Shown piece after piece: positions 7,801 through 14,096 of a DNA stretch of 64,000 nucleotides. The translations under genes and the position numbers were made by a program. Source of the stretch: Thermoleptolyngbya sichuanensis A183 (GTDB lineage Bacteria > Cyanobacteriota > Cyanobacteriia > Elainellales > Elainellaceae); contig NZ_CP053661.1 in assembly GCF_013177315.1 (NCBI RefSeq), positions 2,542,001 to 2,606,000 of the forward strand, written 5' to 3'. Every line of letters starts with the position of its first letter. The first letter of the stretch is position 1. The notes under the pieces were generated by a model, which worked only from the letters and a program-made list of their open reading frames with translations, searched no databases and was not told where the DNA came from.

Positions 7801-10599
7801 CAGACTTATACACTCGCAGTTAGGGGCGCAGTTCCAGGTGTAGTGCCGGGAGCAGTTCCGGGAGCAGTTCCGGCTGGCAAAGTTCCAGGCGATCGCCCCC
7901 CCACGCTACAAGCAGCACAGCGGGTGAAGGGCGATCGCCCCGACGAGTTCCACGCGCTGGTGCAGCAGGTTTTGCAGCAGACCCCAACGCTCGGCGGCGT
8001 CATCTACCTCTGGGGACTGGATGCAGCGACCCTGGCAGACACCCGCACCGCCTATGCCGGAGCGCTCTACCTGACGCAAGCCTTGGTTCAGACGGGCGTT
8101 CAGGCTCCTCTGTGGCTAGTGACGCAGGGCAGCCAGTCGCTCAATATCTTCAATATCTTGCCTGAAGCCCAGTCCACAGGCGTGGCCCAGGCTCCCCTCT
8201 GGGGGCTGGGTCGCACGATCGCCCTGGAATATCCCGCCCTCCCGTGCCGCTGTCTCGACCTAGAGCCGGGTACAGCCTCCGACGCAGGGGCGATGCTGTG
8301 GGCCGAGGTGCAGTCTGGCGCAGCGGATGCTGGCGTGGCGATTCACCGGGGACAGCGCTACGTCGCTCAGGTTCAACCCTATGCGGCTGCCCTGCTGGGG
8401 GGCGATCGCAATGCGGCTGGTGGGAACTCTCGCGGGGTGCAACTCCAAATTGCAGAACGGGGCAGCCTCGATCGCCTTGCTTGGGAAACCGTCGAGCGGC
8501 GATCGCCCGCAGCAGACGAACTCGAACTGCGGGTGCTGGTGGCAGGGCTGAACTTCCGCGATGTGCTGAATGCGCTGGGGCGCTATCCCGGCGAGGCAGG
8601 CCCCTTGGGGCTGGAGTGCGTCGGCGAGGTGGTGCGCGTGGGTGCGGCAGTGCGGGACGTTTCGCCGGGTGACGTGATGGTAGCAATCGCCCCCGGCTGC
8701 TTTGGACAGTTCGTCACGGTTTCGGCAATGCTGGCAGTCCCTAAACCCGCCACGTTGACCCCGGTCGCAGCCGCCACTCTGCCCACGGCTATGCTTACGG
8801 CTGAGTACGCGCTGCGAACCGTGGGCGGCCTGCAACCGGGCGAGCGGGTGCTGATTCACGCGGCGGCGGGCGGCGTGGGGCTGGCGGCGGTGCAACTGGC
8901 GCAACAAATCAGCGCGGAGATGTTCGCCACTGCTTCCCCCAGCAAGTGGTCGGTGCTGCAACAGTGCGGCGTGACCCGGCTCTACAATTCGCGATCGCTC
9001 AATTTTGCCGCCGAGATGGTTCGCGACGCAGGGGAGCAGCCCATCGACCTAGTGCTAAATTCCCTCACGGGCGACTTCATGCTGAAAAGTGCGGCGCTGC
9101 TGGCTCCCGGCGGGCGCTTTGTGGATATCGGCAAACCCGACCCGGCGCTGGTCTGGCAACTGCGGCAACTCCGCCCCGACGTGCAGTACACCGCCATTGA
9201 CCTGATGCAGGTGACCACGCAGCAGCCTGACCAGATTCAGACCATGCTGCGGTGGGTGATGGCGCAAGTTGAGGCGGGCCAGCTTCAGCCGCTCCCCCAC
9301 ACCCAGTTTCAGCGCGACGGCGTGATCGACGCATTCCGCTGTATGCAGCAGGCGCAGCACATCGGCAAAGTGGTGATCGAGTTCGCCAAACCCACCTTTG
9401 CGCCGCGTCCCAAGAGTGTGTATGTAATCACGGGCGGGCTGGGTGGACTGGGCGTGCAGGTGGGGCGATCGCTCGTTGAATGGGGCGCAACGCACCTGCT
9501 GCTGATTGGGCGGACGGCTCCCAGCCCCGCAATTGCCGCAGAGTTGGCAACCTGGGAGCAATCCGGTGCATCCGTCGCCACTGCCCAACTCGACTTGGCG
9601 GATGAAGCCGCCGTGACGAACTTTTTCCAATCCCAGCGCCCCTTTGTCGATCTGCCAATTCGCGGGGTGTTTCACGCGGCCGGCGTGCTGGACGACGGGG
9701 CGATCGCCAACCAGACCCCGCAACGATTCGAGTCAGTCATGGCCGCCAAACTCCAGGGCGCATGGACGCTGCATCGCCTCAGTCAGGACTGGCCGCTGGA
9801 CTGCTTTGTGCTGTTTTCCTCCGCCGCATCGGTCTTGGGGTCGGCGGGGCAAGCCAACTACGCCGCCGCCAACGCCGGACTGGACGCGCTGGCCCACCTG
9901 CGGCGATCGCTCGGTCTGCCCGCCCTCAGCATCAACTGGGGCCCCTGGGCAGCCGTGGGCATGGCCGCCCGCCGCGCCGACCGCGCTGCCCCCCAGGGCC
10001 TCCAGAGCATGGAGCCAACCCCCCCTGAAACGGGCGTGACCCTCCTCAAAGCGCTGCTGGCCGAAACTGTGCCCCAGGTCGCCGTGCTGCCTTATGCCAA
10101 ACCGCAAGCCCCTGCCTCCACATCTGCACCTATTGCCAACTCCTGGTTTGAGCAAATTCGCCAATTGCCAACGGGCGATCGCCCCGCCGCCCTGACCGCC
10201 CGCCTCCAGCAAGCCGTCGCCAACCTGCTGGGTCGCCCCGCCTCCAGTCTCGACCCGCATCAGGGCTTCACCGACCTCGGCCTCGACTCCCTCACCACCA
10301 TTGAGCTAACCCACCAGTTGCAACAGCAAGTGCCCCAGCCGTTGCCCAACGCACTGCTCTACAGCTATCCCACGATCGCCACCCTTACGGAATACCTGCT
10401 GCATCTGCTGGAACCCGCTTCCGACCCGGCAGAATCCCATCACTTCTCAACAGAGCAGGACACAGCCGCGAATGACTCTGAGAACAACATCTTGAACGAC
10501 TCCAGGAACGACACCGAAGCAGTAATTGCCCAGCTCACCGAAGCCGAAGCCGAAGCCCTCCTGCTCAGCGAACTCGACCGCCTCAACCTCAACCCCTAA
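1882..10599 (+). CDS. FAAL-ACP-KS-AT-DH-ER-KR-ACP polyketide synthase
   Basis: A 2905-residue type I modular synthase, read in order. Residues 1-580 are an AMP-forming ligase of fatty-acyl-AMP-ligase type (FTSGSTGQPKG near 195, GYGMSE near 347, TGDLGF near 434). ACP1 carries GGSS near 617. The ketosynthase has Cys880 in TACSTS, His1016 in EAHGTGT and His1056. The acyltransferase has FTGQGAQ near 1236 and nucleophile Ser1330 in GHSIGE; HAFH indicates malonyl-CoA. The dehydratase has the H-xxx-G-xxxx-P motif near 1667 and HPALLD near 1836. The enoyl reductase has NFRDVL and AAAGGVGL near 2325. The ketoreductase has TGGLGGLG near 2513; its LDD motif suggests B type. ACP2 carries Ser2803 in GLDSL. 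The C-terminal helix LTEAEAEALLLSEL looks like a docking domain for the next gene. Predicted role: activate a fatty acid and add one fully reduced two-carbon unit. A degenerate palindrome (3884-3917) sits in the ACP1-KS linker. Confidence 0.95.
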   Translation: MMDAHSAFLSVCHGDEVADLRSLPSLSRVLHRAAVGEGAILHISPAGAECHQPYRALAQQAARILAGLRAAGVKAGDRLVLQVSDPDEFLAAIWAGWLGELVVVPIAVPPAYAESQSKALQFRAILGQLDHPWVLVSGAIAPALQAFCTDGSVEFRCDPSRLLPLPALLAAESDPPLEPPFDTALATDRLALILFTSGSTGQPKGVMLTERNLLVSAFGMATVNRITERSLSLNWMPLEHVASLVMFHLTQVFVGCPQIQVSNDYVLQDPLRWLDLCDRHRVTVTWAPNFAYGLICDRPQEVAQRQWDLSCLEWMGNGAEAVVAKTTRSFLQLLVPCGLRDGVVSPGYGMSETTSGIVHSHEFSLASTSDADTFVKVGQPIPGVSLRIVDEQQQVVPAGQVGSLQVRGLTLTPGYYNRPDLNAECFTPDGWFITGDLGFLHTGRLTITGRQKDLIILNGANVYSHEIEAVVEELPGVEVSYTAACAVRRDQETSDRLAIFLHPTVELTDAAALRELVKAVRRQVAMRLGVSPDYVIPVAQDDIPKTALGKIQRSELSRRFQAGAFGDCLQSIAEAFQQVPPAPPPRNQLERSLLKIWQSVLGLGAIALDEQFFELGGSSLQLMQVLHQLHQQGHTVSAVDLFQHSTIGSLAEFLARPPMAEAMPQNQRRFPPEALRASQRRRENAGQSNAEPSNDIAVIGLACRFPGAASPAEFWQNLQNGVESITFFSDEEILATGIDPNLVRHPNYVKASPILDDVEQFDADFFGYSPREAELLDPQQRLMLECAWEALEDAGYDPFAYAADGGAIALYAGASMNSYLLNHVYPNRHRLDANDSLDVVTLSAMGGFQMAIANDKDYLTTRVSYKLNLTGPSVNVQTACSTSLVAVHLACQSLLRGECDLAMAGGVSVETPQRAGHLYQDGMILSPDGHCRAFDAQARGTIFGSGAGVVVLKRLQEAIADGDQIYAVVKGSAIGNDGSQKAGYLAPRADGQAAVIRECLSMAGVDPDSITYVEAHGTGTELGDPIEVAALTRAFRSGSQRPQFCALGSVKTNVGHLNVASGIVGFIKTVLCLQHRQLPPSLHFQQPNPQIDFSNSPFFVNTTLRDWNTDGSPCRASVNSLGIGGTNAHVVLEEAPPLPPPRSSAPDRPLHPLTLSAKTPAALQALARRYVQFFAEHPDAPLADVCFTANVGRSPFAHRLAIVAADAAEAQAQLQSWLNAPEIHTVSTRPTVAFLFTGQGAQYAQMGRSLYDAQPVFRGAIAQCDEILRPLLGWSLPDLLYDNADNADNAPADRLQQTRYAQPALFAVEYALCELWRSWGVQPDIVLGHSIGEYVAACVAGVFSLADALTLVAHRGRLMQAQPPGAMAAVFASAEAVQSTLYSAGITVAIAALNGPQHTVISGEPAQIDRAIAHLQPQFSVKPLPVSHAFHSPMMEPMVDEFRALASQVQFTSPRLPLISNLTGTVCGEEITTPDYWCRQLRQPVQFAASVDQLRQFGCTVALECGPKPVLAGMGKAIQKAWQEREQRTSETQSPNSSSTLSQNHPGAILRSSPTHSQNHSEIQWLASLHPPQDNWATLLHSLQQLYCNGVTIDWRGFDQPYGRQRLSLPTYPFQRQRYWLDVSPARATAQPLPQAVHPLLGQKIATPRATLFDVQLRLASLPFLSDHRIHGAIVFPGAAYLEMALAAGAMLLPSKPLQLENVVLAQALVLEEALGGGRSLQTSLVPKETGYTFEIHSAQGEGRQGEAQWTLHAHGTLSTAAAPISTPDLSQLQHTHPLEIDWTTWLASFPGLGYGPRFQGIKQVWRPAQEPFNSVLGYVQLPDALKSQAEHYGIHPALLDSCLQVVLALVQNPAQPYVPISLDCLHDYGHRSNQLWSYVTVKEQSASVLTTDVWLFDEQGKPVLAIAGLTAKAVSSHAWGRTPDVSRWLHELAWQPAPRPASPPSQPAAHWLIFADAQGVAQQLVECLDAAQQTYTLAVRGAVPGVVPGAVPGAVPAGKVPGDRPPTLQAAQRVKGDRPDEFHALVQQVLQQTPTLGGVIYLWGLDAATLADTRTAYAGALYLTQALVQTGVQAPLWLVTQGSQSLNIFNILPEAQSTGVAQAPLWGLGRTIALEYPALPCRCLDLEPGTASDAGAMLWAEVQSGAADAGVAIHRGQRYVAQVQPYAAALLGGDRNAAGGNSRGVQLQIAERGSLDRLAWETVERRSPAADELELRVLVAGLNFRDVLNALGRYPGEAGPLGLECVGEVVRVGAAVRDVSPGDVMVAIAPGCFGQFVTVSAMLAVPKPATLTPVAAATLPTAMLTAEYALRTVGGLQPGERVLIHAAAGGVGLAAVQLAQQISAEMFATASPSKWSVLQQCGVTRLYNSRSLNFAAEMVRDAGEQPIDLVLNSLTGDFMLKSAALLAPGGRFVDIGKPDPALVWQLRQLRPDVQYTAIDLMQVTTQQPDQIQTMLRWVMAQVEAGQLQPLPHTQFQRDGVIDAFRCMQQAQHIGKVVIEFAKPTFAPRPKSVYVITGGLGGLGVQVGRSLVEWGATHLLLIGRTAPSPAIAAELATWEQSGASVATAQLDLADEAAVTNFFQSQRPFVDLPIRGVFHAAGVLDDGAIANQTPQRFESVMAAKLQGAWTLHRLSQDWPLDCFVLFSSAASVLGSAGQANYAAANAGLDALAHLRRSLGLPALSINWGPWAAVGMAARRADRAAPQGLQSMEPTPPETGVTLLKALLAETVPQVAVLPYAKPQAPASTSAPIANSWFEQIRQLPTGDRPAALTARLQQAVANLLGRPASSLDPHQGFTDLGLDSLTTIELTHQLQQQVPQPLPNALLYSYPTIATLTEYLLHLLEPASDPAESHHFSTEQDTAANDSENNILNDSRNDTEAVIAQLTEAEAEALLLSELDRLNLNP
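3884..3917 (+). repeat. Intragenic palindrome, degenerate copy in PKS
   Basis: Starts GGCGATTCCCGC and continues with GCGCTTCG, in frame as RRFPPEALRAS, in the linker between ACP1 and KS. Diverged from the consensus but in the same reading frame as the copies in the NB-ARC and GT-C genes. Confidence 0.55.
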
Positions 10600-10655
10600 C
10601 CCAAAAATCCAAAATCCGAAATCTAAAATCTAAAATCCAAAATCTAAAATCCCCC
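10600..10655. repeat. Heptamer tandem repeat between the two PKS genes
   Basis: The whole spacer is variants of the 7-mer AAAATCC/AAAATCT, ending five bases before the next start codon. Similar tracts lie at 25785-25806 and, reversed, 58434-58467, and one begins at base 1. They resemble the cyanobacterial short tandemly repeated (STRR) class. Confidence 0.7.
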
Positions 10656-12551
10656 ATGACCGAAGCCTCCCCCACCAAACGCGCCCTCCTAGCAATTCAG
10701 CAACTCCAGGCAAAGCTAGAGGCGCTGGAGGCAGAAAAGCACCCGCCGATCGCCATTGTGGGCATGGGCTGTCGCTTTCCCGGTGCGGAGACGCTGGACG
10801 ACTTTTGGGCGCTGCTGCACGCGGGCAAAGACGCGATCACCGAAATTCCGGGCGATCGCTGGAACCTTGACCAATACTACAGTCCAGACCCCAGCGCAGC
10901 GGGTAAGATGTACACGCGGCACGGCGGCTTTGTGCCCCATCTGCACGACTTTGACGCGGCTTTTTTTCGCATTGCGCCCCGCGAAGCCGCCAGCCTCGAC
11001 CCGCAGCAGCGCCTCCTGCTGGAAGTGAGTTGGGAAGCGCTGGAGCAGGCCGGCATTTCGCCCCACCGCCTGTTGGGGCAATCGGTCGGCGTGTTTGTTG
11101 GCATCTGCGGCATCGACTACTGGCATCAGCTTTTGCAGCAAGACCCCAGCACGATCGATGCTTACTTGACCACGGGAAACACCCACAGCACCGCTGCTGG
11201 CCGCTTATCTTATCTGCTGGGCAGCACCGGACCGAGCATGGCGATCGACGCAGCCTGTGCCTCTTCCCTCGTCGCCGTGCATCTGGCCTACCAAAGCTTG
11301 CGCCAGCGGGAATGCGACCTGGCGATCGTCGGCGGGGTGAACCGGATTTTGTCGCCGGAGATGATGGTGAACTTTTGCAAGGCGAAGATGCTGTCTGCAA
11401 CCGGACGCTGCCACAGCTTTGATGCCAGCGCCGACGGCTTTGTCCGCTCCGAAGGCTGCGGCGTGGTGGTGCTAAAGCGGCTGGACGAGGCCTTGGGCGA
11501 TCGCAACTTTGTGCAAGCGGTGATCCTGGGTTCCGCCACCAATCACGACGGCCGCTCCAGCGGGCTGACCGTGCCCAACGGACTGGCGCAGCAGGCCGTG
11601 ATCCGCCAAGCCCTGAAGCAGAGCCGCCTAGAGCCGCAGCAAGTCAGCTATCTGGAAGCCCACGGCACGGGCACAGTGCTGGGTGACTCCATCGAGCTAG
11701 AGGCCCTGGGGCAGGTGTTTGGTGCTTCTGGGACAGATCGCGCTGTAAATCGCCCTGAACCGCTCTGGATTGGCTCCGTCAAACCCAACATCGGGCATCT
11801 GGAAGCCGCCTCTGGCATGGCTGGGCTGATCAAAGTGGTGCTCGCACTCCAGCATCAAACCCTGCCGCCCCATCTGCACCTGCGCCAGCCTAACCCGAAA
11901 ATCAACTGGGCCCAACTGCCGCTGAAGGTGCCCACTGCCCCCACCCCCTGGGACGCGCCGCGCCGCATTGCCGGGGTGAATGCCTTCGGCTTTAGCGGAG
12001 CCAATGCCCATGTGGTTCTGACGGAAGCGCCCGCGCCTGAATCCGCCCCCCTGCTCCCCTATCCGCTGCACCTGCTGACCCTCTCTGCCCGCACCGAACC
12101 TGCCCTGCGCCAACTGGTCGAGCGCTATGTGCAGCATTTGCAGCGGCATCCCAATTTCCCCATCGCCGACCTCTGCTGGACGGCCAACACGGGGCGATCG
12201 CCCCTGCCCCAGCGCCTTGCCATCCTCACCGATTCCCTGCCAGACCTGCTGCAAAAACTGCATTCCGTCCTACAAGGCACACCTGCACCGGGCATTCTCC
12301 AGGGCCGCGCCCAGCCCACCGCGCCCGCCCTCCAGATTCACTACACCGCCGCGTCCCAGCCGCCCACGGCATCCACCCGCTACCTGTCGCCCGACACCGC
12401 CGCTGGCCAACTTCCCGACATTGCCACCGCCTTTGTGCAAGGCAGCGAATTGACCTGGCACGATGGCGATCGCCGCTATTTTCAGCAAACCGTCGCCCTG
12501 CCCACCTACCCCTTCCAGCGCCAGCCCTGTGGCCCGATTCCTGCCCCCTAA
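10656..12551 (+). CDS. KS-only PKS module lacking its AT core
   Basis: A 631-residue protein that begins with a coiled-coil docking helix (LLAIQQLQAKLEALEAEK). A complete ketosynthase follows with all three catalytic residues: Cys201 in DAACASS, the His of EAHGTGT near 336 and the His of NIGHLEAASG near 381. The KS-to-AT adapter follows (ANTGRSPLPQRLAIL), but the AT itself is absent: there is no GQG and no GHS nucleophile. About 50 proline/alanine-rich residues then lead straight into the post-AT linker VALPTYPFQRQ, where the protein ends. There is no KR, ACP or thioesterase. The KS looks active, so it may take the chain from the upstream ACP2 and condense it using an AT and ACP supplied in trans. 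Decay by internal deletion is the alternative; the intact frame argues for function. Confidence 0.9.
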   Translation: MTEASPTKRALLAIQQLQAKLEALEAEKHPPIAIVGMGCRFPGAETLDDFWALLHAGKDAITEIPGDRWNLDQYYSPDPSAAGKMYTRHGGFVPHLHDFDAAFFRIAPREAASLDPQQRLLLEVSWEALEQAGISPHRLLGQSVGVFVGICGIDYWHQLLQQDPSTIDAYLTTGNTHSTAAGRLSYLLGSTGPSMAIDAACASSLVAVHLAYQSLRQRECDLAIVGGVNRILSPEMMVNFCKAKMLSATGRCHSFDASADGFVRSEGCGVVVLKRLDEALGDRNFVQAVILGSATNHDGRSSGLTVPNGLAQQAVIRQALKQSRLEPQQVSYLEAHGTGTVLGDSIELEALGQVFGASGTDRAVNRPEPLWIGSVKPNIGHLEAASGMAGLIKVVLALQHQTLPPHLHLRQPNPKINWAQLPLKVPTAPTPWDAPRRIAGVNAFGFSGANAHVVLTEAPAPESAPLLPYPLHLLTLSARTEPALRQLVERYVQHLQRHPNFPIADLCWTANTGRSPLPQRLAILTDSLPDLLQKLHSVLQGTPAPGILQGRAQPTAPALQIHYTAASQPPTASTRYLSPDTAAGQLPDIATAFVQGSELTWHDGDRRYFQQTVALPTYPFQRQPCGPIPAP

Positions 12552-12621
12552 TCCGTCTCCCCTGGAACTGGCACCTGCTATACAATGCGGGGGAGTTGGT
12601 TTTTCTGAACTCTGGTTGCCT

Positions 12622-13284
12622 ATGAAAATTTCACTTCAATTCGGTTGGACTCGGTTGACAGCGCTGCTGAGCGCGTCTGCTGTCTTGACCTCAGCGCTGG
12701 GGACAGGGCTGGCCGCTGCACCAACCGCTGCCCCCCAACGAAGCTTGCCCTCGACGGAATTCTCAAGCACCGCCCCAACGGAGTTGCTGCGACTGCCCGG
12801 TGCGGTGGCGACGGCTCCCGGTGTCACGATTTCAGGCGAAAACGGGCGGTTTGTAGGGCAGGTGGTGATCAACGGCTCCGCTGCGGCCGCCTGGGCCGTG
12901 TTGACTGACTACAACAACTTTGCATCGTTTTTGCCCAATGTTGAATCCAGCCGCCTGCTGAGCCGCAATGGTAATCAGGTTACGTTCGAGCAGGTGAACG
13001 TGCTGCGGGTGGCCTCAGTTCCCGTGCGAAACCGCGTCACTATCGCTTCGTCCGAGCAGCGACCTTCGCAGATTCAGTTTGTGGTGATGGACGGCAACGA
13101 GCCGATCATGCAGGGCGTTTGGCAGCTTCAGCAAGCCTCGGCCCGCCAGTTGGTGTTAACCCATCAGGTGGTTATTTCCCCCAGATCTGACCTGATGCGC
13201 GATGTCTATTCGCGGGTTTATCGCGGCGAACTGGAGACGACTCTAGTCTCCCTGCGTCGAGAAATTGAGCGCCGTAGCCGATGA
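12622..13284 (+). CDS. Secreted SRPBCC (START/polyketide-cyclase-like) protein
   Basis: About 220 residues. The N-terminus is a signal peptide (hydrophobic stretch LTALLSASAVLTSALGTGLAAA). The mature part is SRPBCC-like: VINGSAAAAWAVLTDYNNFASFLPNVESSRL is split here into the recognisable helix (AWAVLTDYNNF) and strand (SFLPNVESS). This helix-grip fold binds lipids or hydrophobic ligands. I start at MKISLQ, which gives the signal peptide; the frame is open further upstream but that part overlaps the PKS2 gene and looks non-coding. It starts 70 bases after PKS2 and its stop overlaps the next gene's start by four bases (ATGA), so it is probably co-transcribed. A TATACAAT sequence in the gap could be an internal promoter. 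A lipid-carrying role is inference. Confidence 0.85.
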   Translation: MKISLQFGWTRLTALLSASAVLTSALGTGLAAAPTAAPQRSLPSTEFSSTAPTELLRLPGAVATAPGVTISGENGRFVGQVVINGSAAAAWAVLTDYNNFASFLPNVESSRLLSRNGNQVTFEQVNVLRVASVPVRNRVTIASSEQRPSQIQFVVMDGNEPIMQGVWQLQQASARQLVLTHQVVISPRSDLMRDVYSRVYRGELETTLVSLRREIERRSR

Positions 13285-14096
13285 ACCCACCCAAACACGC
13301 CATCATCACAGGCGGCTCTAGCGGCATTGGGCTGGCGATCGCCCACCGATTGGCCGCCCAGGGAGCCTCCCTCTCGCTGATTGCCCGCACCCCCGAAAAG
13401 CTAGAGGCGGCGCGGGCGCAGCTTGAAGCCAAGCGGCGCTTGCCCGACCAGCAGGTCTTCACCGTTGCCGCCGACGTGGCCGATCGAGCGCAGGCAGACC
13501 AGGCCGTGCAGCGGGCGATCGCCCATTTGGGCCCACCGGATTGGCTCGTCACCTGCGCCGGAATTGCGCGGCCGGGCGAGTTTCTAGAAATTCCCGTCGA
13601 GGTATTTGAGCGAACCATGGCGGTGAATTACTTTGGCACGCTGTACTGCATCCGCGCGGCCCTGCCCGCAATGGAGCAACAGCGGCACGGGCAGATTGTC
13701 TGCGTGTCCTCTGGGGCAGGGCTGATCGGCCTCTACGGCTACACCGCCTACAGTCCTAGCAAGTTTGCCCTGCGCGGCCTGGCCGAGTCTCTGCGGGGCG
13801 AACTCAAACCCAAAGGCATCGGCGTGTCCATTGTCTATCCGCCCGACACCGACACGCCGCAACTCGCCGAGGAAAACAAAACCAAGCCCCTTGTCACTCA
13901 AAAAATTACTGCCACCGCCAAGACCTGGAGCGCTGATGGCGTTGCCGAGGTGATCCTGGCGGGTGTGCAGCGCCGCGCCTTTGCTATCACTCCCGGCTTT
14001 GAAATGGGCGTATTGAACCGCCTGCACAGCGTGTTGCTGCCCATGCTCAATCAATCCTTTGACAAAATCACTGCCAAGGTCAGAAACTTGCAATGA
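13281..14096 (+). CDS. Short-chain dehydrogenase, 3-ketodihydrosphingosine-reductase-like
   Basis: A 271-residue classical SDR. The NAD(P)H-binding motif TGGSSGIG lies near residue 10 and catalytic residues are in VCVSSGAG and YTAYSPSK. The substrate segment, VYPPDTDTPQLAEENKTKP, closely resembles 3-ketodihydrosphingosine reductase (KDSR), which reduces a long-chain 3-keto group to an alcohol. No serine palmitoyltransferase lies in the window, so a true sphingolipid role is unproven; reducing a keto-lipid made by the adjacent synthases fits the context. It overlaps the genes on both sides by four bases (ATGA), which suggests translational coupling. Confidence 0.88.
   Translation: MNPPKHAIITGGSSGIGLAIAHRLAAQGASLSLIARTPEKLEAARAQLEAKRRLPDQQVFTVAADVADRAQADQAVQRAIAHLGPPDWLVTCAGIARPGEFLEIPVEVFERTMAVNYFGTLYCIRAALPAMEQQRHGQIVCVSSGAGLIGLYGYTAYSPSKFALRGLAESLRGELKPKGIGVSIVYPPDTDTPQLAEENKTKPLVTQKITATAKTWSADGVAEVILAGVQRRAFAITPGFEMGVLNRLHSVLLPMLNQSFDKITAKVRNLQ

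Noticed and set aside
12500..12620. Frameshift after the KS-only protein that would restore a longer PKS
   Set aside because: Reading the next 120 bases in the other two frames gives no PKS-like sequence, so the stop looks genuine.
12463..12621. 53-codon upstream extension of the SRPBCC gene
   Set aside because: It overlaps the PKS2 end, lacks protein-like composition and would bury the signal peptide.
13281..14096. Evidence for a full sphingolipid pathway
   Set aside because: The SDR resembles KDSR, but no serine palmitoyltransferase or ceramide synthase is present here.
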